Below, one piece after another: positions 53,386 to 62,514 of a DNA stretch of 62,514 bases. Origin of the DNA: Desulfobacteraceae bacterium (GTDB taxonomy: Bacteria; Desulfobacterota; Desulfobacteria; Desulfobacterales; Desulfosarcinaceae). A program made the translations under genes and the position numbers. Position 1 is the stretch's first letter, and each line of letters starts with the position of its first letter. Under the pieces are notes generated by a model. It was not told the DNA's origin and made no database searches. It saw nothing but the letters and a program-made list of their open reading frames with translations. The stretch spans positions 1-62,514 of the forward strand of contig JABDIN010000058.1 in the NCBI GenBank assembly GCA_013003715.1, in the 5' to 3' direction.

Positions 53386-54702
53386 ATGTATAAAAAAACG
53401 ATCACCGGACTATTAATCCTGGTAGTGTTTCTTTCTATCGCCAATCTTACTCTCGCAGAGTGGGCGCAAGTGACACCGGGCATAGCCGGGGGCGATCTAA
53501 CCACTAGATATGGTATGGGAATGGCCTCCATATCAGGAGATAAAGTGCTATTGTTCGGCGGATCAAATGGAAGTTACTTTTCAGACACATGGTTATATGA
53601 CGCCGATGAACAGAGATGGACGGAACTATCACCTAATATTATGGGGGGGACACTCGGTCCTACTTTTTTAATGGGTTTTTCATATATCGGATATGATCGC
53701 ATTCTAATGATGGGAGGACGATATAATCGTTATAGTACAAATATCAAAGCCGACACATGGCTTTTCGATTTTAGTGAAAACTCATGGCGAAAATTGAGTC
53801 CTATCTATGAAGGACCAACATGGTCCAAACGAGCGCGTCAAGGAATGGCATATCTTGGTGGGGATAAAGTATTAATGTTTGGCGGCTACATACCTTACAC
53901 GGATACGAATGACACCTGGATCTTCAATCTAACTGAGAACAAATGGACCTACAAATCTCCGGCGGAAAACGGTGGTACCCTGTCTGCCCGTTCAACCATG
54001 ATGCTTTCTTATATTGAAGACGGTAAAGTACTTGGTTTCGGCGGCAGGCAGGGAGATACCTTTTATAATGAGACATGGATCTATGACCTACCTGCCGACA
54101 CATGGACAAAGCTGTCGCCCATTGTATCTGGAGGCACACTAACCGCCAGAGGGGGGCAGGGTATGACCTATATCGGAGGAGGCAGAGTATTGATGTTTGG
54201 TGGAGAGATTGGCTCCAATAATATTGGTGCCAATGACATGTGGATATACGATCTATCTGAAAACACCTGGACGGAGGCATCGGATATCTCCGGCTATGCT
54301 CCAACTCCAAGGTGTTTTCCGGGTGCCGCCCAACTTGGATCGGGTAAAATAATACTATTTGGTGGAATCAATGGGGCCGATAATTTCAACGATACATGGA
54401 CGTTCCAGGTGGATGGCTATCTGTCTTCCACATTGACAGCCGTACCAACAACAGGGGGCGTCACAATTTCCTGGAACGTGCCTTCTGGCGTTTTAAACAG
54501 CGCTTTCTATATCTATAAGAATAACAAACCGATTACAAACACTCCCATCATCGGTACTTTGGAAGGGGAGCAAACCATTTATTCATACTTTGACAGCGAC
54601 TTAGTTCCAGGTACAAACTCCCGCTATAAAGTTTTGGAGATCGATGCCGCTATGAATTCAGAAGTGTTTTCAAGGGAGATTACAGTCCCATACTGCCCAT
54701 AA
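53386..54702 (+). CDS. Secreted kelch-repeat protein with C-terminal Fn3-like domain
   Basis: This 438-residue protein has a signal peptide (residues 1-24, ending TLAEW) and about six kelch repeats. Each has the pattern DKVLLFGG...DTWLYD...W-T-x-L-S-P (for example DKVLMFGGYIPYTDTNDTWI), together forming a beta-propeller at residues ~30-345. A C-terminal strand-rich domain of ~90 residues resembles fibronectin type III (TTGGVTISWNVPSGVLN). The start follows AAAGGAGA. It is extracellular and probably a binding protein. Base composition is more AT-rich than in the metabolic genes upstream, and two further secreted repeat-protein genes follow. Confidence 0.85.
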   Translation: MYKKTITGLLILVVFLSIANLTLAEWAQVTPGIAGGDLTTRYGMGMASISGDKVLLFGGSNGSYFSDTWLYDADEQRWTELSPNIMGGTLGPTFLMGFSYIGYDRILMMGGRYNRYSTNIKADTWLFDFSENSWRKLSPIYEGPTWSKRARQGMAYLGGDKVLMFGGYIPYTDTNDTWIFNLTENKWTYKSPAENGGTLSARSTMMLSYIEDGKVLGFGGRQGDTFYNETWIYDLPADTWTKLSPIVSGGTLTARGGQGMTYIGGGRVLMFGGEIGSNNIGANDMWIYDLSENTWTEASDISGYAPTPRCFPGAAQLGSGKIILFGGINGADNFNDTWTFQVDGYLSSTLTAVPTTGGVTISWNVPSGVLNSAFYIYKNNKPITNTPIIGTLEGEQTIYSYFDSDLVPGTNSRYKVLEIDAAMNSEVFSREITVPYCP

Positions 54703-54783
54703 CCCAAGATTGAACCCGTTGGAGATACAATAAAATGATTCCTATAATAAGCACCATCGTCCTCTTTGAAAAGGAATTGAAAA

Positions 54784-57390
54784 ATGCATGCCTTTAAAAG
54801 ATTTTCAATTTTCCTCATTCCCACCATAATGTTTTTTCAAACCGTCTATGCTGGTGAGACTCACTATCACTATGATCACTCATCCCGCCTGACAATAGTT
54901 GACAGTATTGGTGCGGGGTCTTACCAATATGAATATGATGAAATCGGTAATCGTTTCGCTGCAAAGACCACCCAAAGCGCCTCTCCGGTTAATAAACCGC
55001 CAAACCTATCATCAAACCCAGATCCTCAGAATGGTAGTATCGGGATAAGTCATAAGAAAATGCTCACTTGGAACGGTAGCGATCCTAATCCCGGTGATTT
55101 GTTAACTTACGAAGTACAGTTTGGGATCAATTCGGCTCTGCCGTTGGAGGGGAGCTGGCTTCTTGAAAATCAATTCCTTGTGGAAGGCTTGAATTCCTTT
55201 ACTACCTACTATTGGAAAATCACAACTGCCGATAACTACAATGCTAAGACAGAAGGAACGGTATGGTCCTTCACAACGGGCAATTCCCCCCCGGAAGCCC
55301 CTAACCCGTATTCACCACAACTTCAGGCAAATGTGGGATATCCATATACCCTACTGCGCTGGTCAGGCAACGGTGATCCAAATCCAAACGATCACATACT
55401 ATACACTGTACGGTTCGGAACATCTCCCAACCCGCCGCTTTACATCACCGATTGGAGTTCAACCTATATAAAGGTCAGTCGGCTGTCGGCTGGAACAACA
55501 TACTACTGGCAGATAATCGCAGTGGACAATCATGGTTTAGAGACTCAAGGTCCGATTATGAGTTTCTCGATCAGCGATTCCGACGGGGATGGAATGCCGG
55601 ATCAATGGGAACAGGATTTTGGTCTAGATCCATTTGCGAATGACGGGGGGGAAGATCTAGACCAGGATGGTGTTTCCAATTTATTGGAATGCCTTAACGG
55701 CACAGAGCCGAATCAAAAACAGGATTATCCTTCCTCGTTGATTGAAGGCTTTGAGACCGGAAACTTCAAAAAATATCATTGGCGGCAAACAGGAAGCAAA
55801 GACTGGATTGTCTCACCGGCCCATCCATATACCGGTGCATATTCTGCAGAATCCCCTACAATAGAGGACAACCAAAGCGCCGTGCTCCAAACAACCATTG
55901 TCGCAGATGGCAGCGATCTTGTTTTTTATTACACACTAAGCTCTGAGCAGGATAAAGACTATCTGGAGTTTTATATCGATGATGTACTGCAGGAGCGTTG
56001 GTCCGGTTTAAGTGATTACACACGAGCGGTTTTTTCGGTAGCTCCCGGTATGCGCACCTTCAAGTGGGTATATCGAAAAGATGGTTCACTCGCAGCCGGA
56101 GAGGATAATGCCAGGATCGATAATATTTATTTCCCCGGTCTATCGGATTCGGATGGAGACGGAGCTCTGGACGGATGGGAGATTGATTATTTTGGATCAC
56201 TAAACACGGACCTTTGCGCTGATAGCGATAACGACGGGGTCATCAATTTAGTAGAAGCCTCACACGGAACAAACCCCTACTCTTATGATACCGATGGAGA
56301 CGGGTTGTCCGATGCTGAAGAGATTTTATACTATCTCGATCCACTGGGCGATGATGCCTTTGGTGACGCCGATGGCGACGGTGCAGCCAATATTGATGAG
56401 ATCATCGGCAATACAGATCCGAACAATCCTGGTGATCAAACTGAATCAGCAATTGAAAATTTTGAAACCGGGAACTTTATGAAATTTTATTGGACAACCA
56501 CTGGAGATGAAAGCTGGCATGTCGGCCAGGACAAACCCCATACCGGGGCATTTTCCGCCCAGGCCCCGATACTTGATCATAACCAGTCTGCAGGTATCGA
56601 AACTCAAATAGCATGCAGGACAGGCCGTATTCGTTTTTATATCTCCACGGCCAGTGAAAAAGATGGTGATATCCTACGTTTTTTTATCGACGGTTCACTA
56701 ATGGGGGAATGGTCGGGTGATAATGCATATGAAGCGGCCGTATTCGATGTCGCCGCTGGAACACACACCTTCAAATGGCTTTATGACAAGAATAGCGTTA
56801 ACAGTGAATTCGAGGACACGGTCTGGATTGACAACATTTCTTTTCCCGGACCGGGTGACTCGGACAGCGACGGTGCTCTCGATGCCTGGGAGTGGAAACA
56901 TTTAGCCACTTTGAATGCTAATCTTTGCATCGACACCGATGGCGACGGACTTTTGGACCTTGAAGAAGCCTCCATCCACACCGACCCTCTGAATTTGCAA
57001 CCGGACGAAGATGCGGATGGAATGGATGACGGTTGGGAAGTCTATTATTTTTCTTCAACGGCTTTAGCTGACAACACCACGGATAAAGATGGTGACGGCC
57101 TTTTGGACAAGGATGAGTACTATCACGGAACCCATCCTCTTAAAACCGACACTGATGATGACGGCTACACGGATAACGAGGAGGTTTTAAATGGGACCGA
57201 TCCACTTGATCCAACCATTTATCCGGCCCATATTGTGCCTCTCATCGGGCAGAGTTTTTCGTCATCGGACCCTTTTATTAAGGTTCTTTGGTGGGCTAAC
57301 AATTTTAAACATCCAACCGAATCTTGTTCTCAACGGCATTCATTTGAGAACGTTAAAAAATTCACGGCGCATAGAAATTGGAGTTTTTAA
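54784..57390 (+). CDS. Secreted modular protein: YD motif, Fn3, thrombospondin-3, MAM-like
   Basis: This 868-residue protein has a signal peptide (residues 1-23) and one RHS/YD-type repeat (YQYEYDEIGNRFA, ~40-60). Two Fn3-like domains follow (~75-255). Then come alternating Ca2+-binding thrombospondin-type-3 motifs (DSDGDGMPDQWEQDFGLDP) and two MAM/concanavalin-like modules starting GFETGNFKKYHW and NFETGNFMKFYW. These modules and their linkers are an internal duplication of ~165 residues. The last ~45 residues after DPTIYPA look unrelated to the repeats and overlap the ribosome site of the next gene, so the 3' end may be rearranged. Likely a calcium-stabilised surface or matrix protein. Confidence 0.82.
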   Translation: MHAFKRFSIFLIPTIMFFQTVYAGETHYHYDHSSRLTIVDSIGAGSYQYEYDEIGNRFAAKTTQSASPVNKPPNLSSNPDPQNGSIGISHKKMLTWNGSDPNPGDLLTYEVQFGINSALPLEGSWLLENQFLVEGLNSFTTYYWKITTADNYNAKTEGTVWSFTTGNSPPEAPNPYSPQLQANVGYPYTLLRWSGNGDPNPNDHILYTVRFGTSPNPPLYITDWSSTYIKVSRLSAGTTYYWQIIAVDNHGLETQGPIMSFSISDSDGDGMPDQWEQDFGLDPFANDGGEDLDQDGVSNLLECLNGTEPNQKQDYPSSLIEGFETGNFKKYHWRQTGSKDWIVSPAHPYTGAYSAESPTIEDNQSAVLQTTIVADGSDLVFYYTLSSEQDKDYLEFYIDDVLQERWSGLSDYTRAVFSVAPGMRTFKWVYRKDGSLAAGEDNARIDNIYFPGLSDSDGDGALDGWEIDYFGSLNTDLCADSDNDGVINLVEASHGTNPYSYDTDGDGLSDAEEILYYLDPLGDDAFGDADGDGAANIDEIIGNTDPNNPGDQTESAIENFETGNFMKFYWTTTGDESWHVGQDKPHTGAFSAQAPILDHNQSAGIETQIACRTGRIRFYISTASEKDGDILRFFIDGSLMGEWSGDNAYEAAVFDVAAGTHTFKWLYDKNSVNSEFEDTVWIDNISFPGPGDSDSDGALDAWEWKHLATLNANLCIDTDGDGLLDLEEASIHTDPLNLQPDEDADGMDDGWEVYYFSSTALADNTTDKDGDGLLDKDEYYHGTHPLKTDTDDDGYTDNEEVLNGTDPLDPTIYPAHIVPLIGQSFSSSDPFIKVLWWANNFKHPTESCSQRHSFENVKKFTAHRNWSF

Positions 57391-60300
57391 TGAATACGAG
57401 ATGCTTTAAAATATGCTGGATATTGTTTTTGATTCTGCTGTTCTTACCATCACAAATGGTAATTGGTGGTGGTATTACAAATGGTTGTCCTGGGCTCGGT
57501 ATTCCTGAAGATGAACCCATGGCTCAATATCAAGGGGAAATAATTCCGGCAAGTCATCGAATCGTTCAAGAACTGGGGGATTGTGCTGCACCTGGATATG
57601 ATTATTACAAAGCGTGCTTCGACTATTCCGGAGAAAGCTGTTGTGTCAACCCTGATACCTTTGTTTGTGTTCCGCCTACATTTACGGCTGCGAGGTATAA
57701 AGGAATATGTCGGGATGAAAATAGCGACTGTTTCTGGGATGGAAAAATTTGGCCTGGGCGGCGTAAATATTACCATGTTTATTTATATGGCATAGAATGC
57801 AAGATCTCAATAACCCCGCGCAAAGGGAATTTGACCATCGACCAATCCATTGAGTTGTCGGCAACAGGCGAACCGGATAGCATACCCATAATCTGGTCAA
57901 GTAAGACCGTTGATGGTGACGCTGAAGTTGAAATCACCGCAAATGAAAACGGGACCGGCGTGCGGGTTACCGCTATCTCCGGATCGGGCTATGTTGAAAT
58001 CACCGCCTCAAGCCAGTTTGCATCGGGTTGTAACGACAAGATTTATATCAATGTTCAGGAATGTGGGTGCTCAGACGGTTTTTGCCCTGAAATTGATGTG
58101 AAATCGCTTCACATGAAACTGGGGCTGGGAAAAACAAAAGATGGTTTTTCTGCAGGTGGCATCTACCTGAAATCCAAGCTACCTACTCCGCAGCTGTCTG
58201 ATCCGTCAGCGTTGAAAATTTATTCATCCGATGCAGAACTTATATATAAAAATGCAATCATCCGCCAGGTCACAGCGCCCCAGGTATTTGTTGATATACT
58301 CCCCACCTCTTCTTTTTCTTATACCATTAAGTATTATCATCCGCAGGCAAAAGGCGCATTAGTTGATGGCATCTATGAAACCATAGCAGACGCGCAACCC
58401 TTTGAATCCTGGTCAATCGAAAATCCGGATGCCTCCCCGGATATCTATAACCGATTGCGAATTATCGAAAACAAAGGTGCAGAAACCAAGATTCATGAAT
58501 TTGTTTATGATGCACCCACGCAGACCTGGACACTATCTAAAGCCAACGGGGTAGTTATAAAATCAAAATCCGAACAAGTTGTGGCTGGGGACCGCATCAG
58601 TACCGAACTGATAAAAGAATCCGATGGCACCATTGTCTCAAAAAAACAGACAACATTTCGTTCCTTAACCGTAAATGGTAATTTAAAAGAAGAAATTATA
58701 CAGATAGTTGAAGATCCGGACGAGGTTGCATTAACCACTACAACACAATGGTATGAAGATCCATGTCCGGATGGAAGCTGCGGCAGAATAAAATCGCGGA
58801 TCTTTCCCGATGGGTCATGGGTTCGTTATGAATACGATATTCTTGGTCGAAAAACACTCGAAATAAAATCGGTTAATGATTTACCCCTATCTGCTAGCGT
58901 AGACACCGCCCATACTACCTATTATGACTATTCACCGATAAGTGTGGACGATGCCGCTCTGGCGCAGGATCAGCGATTACCTCGTAAAATCACCGTAGCA
59001 ATTTCCGGCCAAGTCGTTTCAAAAATCTTTTATGTTTATAAGGTTGATGCAAGCGGCCTCCGAACCACCATATCGGAACGGGCCGGGTTTGTATCTGCTG
59101 AGTATGGGAACGCCGAAAATTTAAGAACCAAAGAAATAACATTCGCAGTGGACTCGACAACAGCCGAGGCCGGCAAGATCAAATCCCGGATACACCCGGA
59201 TGGTCGACAGAGCTCCTATGTGTATCTTAATGGTGTTTATTCGCCGGCGAGTAGTCCCTCACAAGCCGGTTCCTTTTCTTCAGGTACTCAGGGTAGTGAC
59301 GTAGAGGAAATCCTTACCAACGGAACCATTATTTCTCCGGAAGGCACAGCCAATAAGACCACACGGGAGATCAATATCTACGACCATGTGGGCAATCTGA
59401 TGCAATCCGAGACCCAGGTGTATACCGGCACGTTATATGAAACCATCGAGTGGGAGACGCGCACCTATGATGATCTCGGGCGATTGAAGAAAACCCGTCG
59501 ATCCAACGGCACCGAAACCGACACCACGTGGTCCTGTTGCGGCAAAGAGTCGGAAACCGATGTTCAGGGTATAACCCGTTCCTTTGGCTATGATGACATG
59601 AAACGGCTTGATACTGAAATCAAACTTGATCCTGCCGGAGATTTAATCACCCAGTACACTTATGATGCCGCCGGCAGAAGGTTATCCCAGACCATTAGCG
59701 GCGGATCCCTCAGCCTATCCACTGAAAGTACCTATGATTTGGCCGGACGCATTAAGACCCATATGGATCAAGCCGGCCTGACCACAACCTATGACTATTC
59801 TTTAAATCACCGGATCACCACCGTCACAAGACCTGGAGGGGCGACGGAAATTACCGAAATATATCAGGATGGGCGCATCAAAAGCATCTCCGGTACCGGT
59901 GTTGTGGCCAAAGACTACGAATACGGGGTCAACACCGACGGCAGTCAATGGACCACCGTGCACACGGGCGAACTCAATGGCCCCATGTGGGAAAAGACCA
60001 CCACAGACATGCTGGGCCGTGTTATCAAAATCGAAAAACCTGGCTCCGGCGGTCCTGAAACCATTGAGCATTCCTATGATCAAAAAGGCCTGTTAGTAAA
60101 AACAATTTTCCCGGGGCGCTCCGATACTCTCTATGTCTATGACGACATGGGCAGTGTGATTCAAACCGGGCTTGATCTGGACGCCAACGGACTCCTTGAT
60201 CCTGCCGGAATCGACCGTATCACGGCCACTGACACATCATATGTTTTGGATATCGGTATCTGGTATCAGGAAAGTCGTACTGTGGTCTTTGCCACAGATC

Positions 60301-61988
60301 ATGATGCCTCACCCACCACCGTTAGCATCCAAAGCAACCAACTCACAGGCCTGGGCGCAGAAGGTAAAATTGCCGCGTCTGTTAGTACCGATATCCATGG
60401 AAACCAGACCATCGGCTCCCTAATTGTGGACAGGATCAATAAAATACAAAAACAAATCACTGATTATCCGGATTCCCAAACCGATGCAGAAACCGTCCAT
60501 TCCAACGGCAGAGTAACCAGTGTTACTAGTAAAACCGGCGTTAATCTAACCTTTGGTTACGATACCCTGGATCGGCGTATTACCGCAACCGACCCTCGCA
60601 CCGGCACCACCACAACCCAATACAATTTACTAGGGCAGGTGGAATGGGTCGAAGACGCCGCCGGATTTCGCACCACCTTTGGTTATGATGCCCTCACCGG
60701 CCTCAAAATCAGCGAAACCGATGCCATGGGTGGAACTAAACGGTATAGATACAACGCTATGAATCAGATCGACCGCATTTGGGGCACCACCGCAGAACCT
60801 GTGCGATATGAATTCGACGATTTCGGCCGGATGATTGAAATGCACACATACCGAACCACTGCGGCTTTTTCCGGAGCAACATTTCCAGAAACCATTATGG
60901 GCGACATTACCCGCTGGCATTATGATCCGGCCACCGCACTGTTGACCGCCAAGGAATATTCCGACGGTAGCCAAACCGCATATACTTACGAAACCGGTGG
61001 TGGCCTCCACACCCGCACCTGGGCCAGGACCGATGGCGTTTCTCCCCTGGTCACCACCTATACGTATGATCCTGATACCGGTGAACTTTTAGGGATAGAC
61101 TATTCAGACACCACCCCGGACATCACTTTCACCTATGACCGTCTGGGGCGGCAAACCACCATCACCGACGCTCTCGGAAACAGAACCTTTGCCTACAACA
61201 ACACCCTGCAACTCGAATCCGAAACCCTCACCGGACTTTATACCGAAACCCTCACCCGCTCCTATGACACCATCACCGTACCCGGCCGTATCACCGGCCT
61301 GACCCTCGGTGCAGGTTACACCGTCGGGTATGATTTTGACTTTACCGGACGCCTGGATGAAGTGGACTGGAACGCCGGTACCCAAACCGGCACAGCCGAA
61401 TACACCCGCGTACATGATACCGATCTTCTGCAAAGCGTAACGCGCACCGGTGGGCTACAAACCACCTATAGCTATGAGCCCAAGCGGAACCTTAAAACCG
61501 TTGTGGAACACACAAGGGATGTACAAATCATCTCCAGCTACACCTATCAATACGACAAACTTTACAGAAGATCATCCCTAATCACCACCGGCACGGCCTT
61601 TGACACAGCCCAGCCTCCGGCCCTGCCCGAACAACAGATCACCTACACCACCAACGCCCTGAACCAGTACGACCAGGTCACCACCGACACAGTACCGGCC
61701 CCATTGACCTATGATGCCGACGGCAACCTGACCGAGATAACAACCGATTCCATCACCCGCACCTACACCTACAACGCGGAAAACCGGCTCATCGTTGTCG
61801 CTCCCAAAACCCCGGCCGATGGGGACAAAAAGGTCCTGTTCACATACGATTACATGGGCCGAAGGGTCCAAAAACAGACGCAAACCTTCACCGCAGGGGT
61901 TTGGACCGACACCGCCGTAAAACATTTTGTGTACGACGGCTGGAATGTGATACATGAATCTTGCATGAAAATTAAGGGAAATATATAG
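57390..61988 (+). CDS. Secreted RHS/YD-repeat protein, 3' end cut by insertion
   Basis: I chose ATG 57390, which has GGAG upstream and overlaps the previous TAA by one base, giving 1532 residues. A signal peptide (1-~30) and a Cys-rich domain come first. A bacterial Ig-like domain follows (GNLTIDQSIELSATGEPDSI). From about residue 460 there are some 20 YD repeats (GSWVRYEYDILGRKTLEIKS, TYTYDPDTGELLGIDYSDTT), which build the RHS beta-cage shell. The frame ends at HESCMKIKGNI because an element entered after WNVI. The conserved RHS core continues in another frame at 62234. The protein as it stands lacks the cage-closing core and any C-terminal toxin. Confidence 0.85.
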   Translation: MNTRCFKICWILFLILLFLPSQMVIGGGITNGCPGLGIPEDEPMAQYQGEIIPASHRIVQELGDCAAPGYDYYKACFDYSGESCCVNPDTFVCVPPTFTAARYKGICRDENSDCFWDGKIWPGRRKYYHVYLYGIECKISITPRKGNLTIDQSIELSATGEPDSIPIIWSSKTVDGDAEVEITANENGTGVRVTAISGSGYVEITASSQFASGCNDKIYINVQECGCSDGFCPEIDVKSLHMKLGLGKTKDGFSAGGIYLKSKLPTPQLSDPSALKIYSSDAELIYKNAIIRQVTAPQVFVDILPTSSFSYTIKYYHPQAKGALVDGIYETIADAQPFESWSIENPDASPDIYNRLRIIENKGAETKIHEFVYDAPTQTWTLSKANGVVIKSKSEQVVAGDRISTELIKESDGTIVSKKQTTFRSLTVNGNLKEEIIQIVEDPDEVALTTTTQWYEDPCPDGSCGRIKSRIFPDGSWVRYEYDILGRKTLEIKSVNDLPLSASVDTAHTTYYDYSPISVDDAALAQDQRLPRKITVAISGQVVSKIFYVYKVDASGLRTTISERAGFVSAEYGNAENLRTKEITFAVDSTTAEAGKIKSRIHPDGRQSSYVYLNGVYSPASSPSQAGSFSSGTQGSDVEEILTNGTIISPEGTANKTTREINIYDHVGNLMQSETQVYTGTLYETIEWETRTYDDLGRLKKTRRSNGTETDTTWSCCGKESETDVQGITRSFGYDDMKRLDTEIKLDPAGDLITQYTYDAAGRRLSQTISGGSLSLSTESTYDLAGRIKTHMDQAGLTTTYDYSLNHRITTVTRPGGATEITEIYQDGRIKSISGTGVVAKDYEYGVNTDGSQWTTVHTGELNGPMWEKTTTDMLGRVIKIEKPGSGGPETIEHSYDQKGLLVKTIFPGRSDTLYVYDDMGSVIQTGLDLDANGLLDPAGIDRITATDTSYVLDIGIWYQESRTVVFATDHDASPTTVSIQSNQLTGLGAEGKIAASVSTDIHGNQTIGSLIVDRINKIQKQITDYPDSQTDAETVHSNGRVTSVTSKTGVNLTFGYDTLDRRITATDPRTGTTTTQYNLLGQVEWVEDAAGFRTTFGYDALTGLKISETDAMGGTKRYRYNAMNQIDRIWGTTAEPVRYEFDDFGRMIEMHTYRTTAAFSGATFPETIMGDITRWHYDPATALLTAKEYSDGSQTAYTYETGGGLHTRTWARTDGVSPLVTTYTYDPDTGELLGIDYSDTTPDITFTYDRLGRQTTITDALGNRTFAYNNTLQLESETLTGLYTETLTRSYDTITVPGRITGLTLGAGYTVGYDFDFTGRLDEVDWNAGTQTGTAEYTRVHDTDLLQSVTRTGGLQTTYSYEPKRNLKTVVEHTRDVQIISSYTYQYDKLYRRSSLITTGTAFDTAQPPALPEQQITYTTNALNQYDQVTTDTVPAPLTYDADGNLTEITTDSITRTYTYNAENRLIVVAPKTPADGDKKVLFTYDYMGRRVQKQTQTFTAGVWTDTAVKHFVYDGWNVIHESCMKIKGNI

Positions 61989-62230
61989 TCAACTGTATTT
62001 ACGTTATAAAAATCGAATTTAAGAGAATTTCAATTTAACCCGATCTGTAAATCGGAAAATGGTCTTATTTTCTCATCAATTTTCACCTAAAGGCGTGCCG
62101 GAGGCTTCCATCTGCTGCGTTATTAAGGGTTTGCGGTAAAATGATCACCACACTTTTGTTCCAAAAGATGTGGGGCTTCACCCTTAATGCCTTGCATATG
62201 AAAGCCTCCAACACGTGCAAAATTCAGGTG
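61953..62230. mobile_element. MITE-like palindromic element inserted in the RHS gene (copy 2)
   Basis: It is about 278 bp, ends CATGAATCTTGCATG on the left and CGTGCAAAATTCAGGTG on the right, and these are near-matching inverted ends. It is bordered by ATA (61950-61952 and 62231-62233), or by GTGATA if the terminal GTG is counted as target. Its right-hand ~147 bp (62084-62230) are one long imperfect palindrome around a hairpin CTTTTGTTCCAAAAG. It encodes no transposase. The reverse complement of about 217 bp of it occurs at 1388-1604. Confidence 0.85.
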
Positions 62231-62233
62231 ATA

Positions 62234-62514
62234 AAAGAGACCACAACGCCGGAAGGCCAGCCCCCGGCATCCAAATATTACGTCTGGGGCCTTGATCTTT
62301 CTCAAAGTATGCAAGGCGCCGGCGGTATCGGCGGCCTTATCGCCGTCATCGACAACGGCACCACCCACAACTTTTGCTATGATGCCAACGGCAATGTCGG
62401 CCAGCTCATCAACGCCGCCACCGGCACCATCACCGCTCACTACGAATACCAGCCGTTCGGTGAACTGATCCATTCCTACGGGGATTATGCCGGGGAGAAT
62501 GGGTATCGGTTCAG
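62234..62514 (+). pseudogene. RHS core, displaced 3' part of the interrupted gene
   Basis: Open frame without its own start, running out of the window. It reads KETTTPEGQPPASKYYVWGL, GGLIAVIDNGTTHNFCYDAN and GNVGQLINAATGTITAHYEY, then QPFGE, which is the conserved RHS core that normally follows HFVYDGWNVI. Joining it to the upstream gene after removal of a net 281 bp gives WNVIKETTTPEG without a frame break. What follows, including any variable C-terminal toxin, lies outside the window. Confidence 0.85.

Noticed and set aside
54000-62000. A CRISPR array, suspected from the many short repeats
   Set aside because: The repeats are coding (kelch, Ca-binding and YD motifs), diverged and in frame, with no regular spacers.
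1388-62230. The whole window as a composite transposon bounded by inverted repeats
   Set aside because: The end elements carry no transposase, copy 1 is incomplete, and the interior holds ordinary housekeeping operons. Two members of a dispersed repeat family explain it better.
62123-62473. Minus-strand open frame of 116 codons across the palindromic element and RHS core
   Set aside because: It is antisense to the RHS core, and the part inside the element shifts frame in the second copy at 1388. Only the nucleotide sequence is conserved.

Overview
The window looks like a chromosomal segment of an anaerobic deltaproteobacterium (Desulfobacterota, probably a Desulfobacteraceae-type sulfate reducer). 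This is inferred from gene content: many hybrid histidine kinases and receiver proteins, an HDOD sensor, a PilZ protein, a BatA-E aerotolerance operon, and a branched-chain-type ABC transporter beside an acyl-CoA ligase. No rRNA, tRNA, CRISPR array or complete insertion sequence was seen.

Layout. 1-1600: 3' end of a flavodoxin-like oxidoreductase gene, a small Cys-rich protein, a methyltransferase, then a palindromic repeat. 1608-8756 (minus strand): an ilvD-ilvB-ilvN-ilvA operon headed by a leader peptide and attenuator, followed by a duplicated-ATPase ABC protein. 9165-10655: a TMEM43-like membrane protein with a TPR tail. 11003-18994: moxR, a DUF58 gene, a small membrane protein gene and batA, batB/C, batD and batE, mostly overlapping. 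19138-25008: nucleoside hydrolase, PilZ protein, periplasmic solute-binding protein, kynureninase plus acetyltransferase, and a stand-alone PEP-synthase-type ATP-grasp protein.

25237-36517: a signalling block. A TetR regulator precedes a SulP anion transporter with a large inserted loop. Then come a cytidylate-kinase-like/BON/receiver fusion, a membrane histidine kinase, a kinase-like protein that keeps its phospho-His motif but has lost its ATPase motifs, and a receiver. Convergent to these lie an overlapping pair, HDOD-GAF-kinase and receiver-PAS-kinase-receiver. 37013-43640: an N-terminally broken creatininase gene, an FKBP-like/methyltransferase fusion, an SDR/DUF2867 protein, a MocR-type regulator and a GAF protein.

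43653-52637: an acyl-CoA ligase and livF, livG, livM, livH and livK on the minus strand. Divergent from them is a regulator that joins a GntR/FCD module to a LivK-type ligand-binding domain. This is probably a self-contained uptake, activation and sensing system, and the fusion is the most unusual protein here. 53386-62514: three secreted proteins (kelch, Fn3/thrombospondin-3/MAM-like, and RHS/YD-repeat). The RHS gene is cut near its 3' end by a short palindromic element, and removing a net 281 bp restores its frame exactly. A second copy of that element, in the opposite orientation, lies at 1388-1604.
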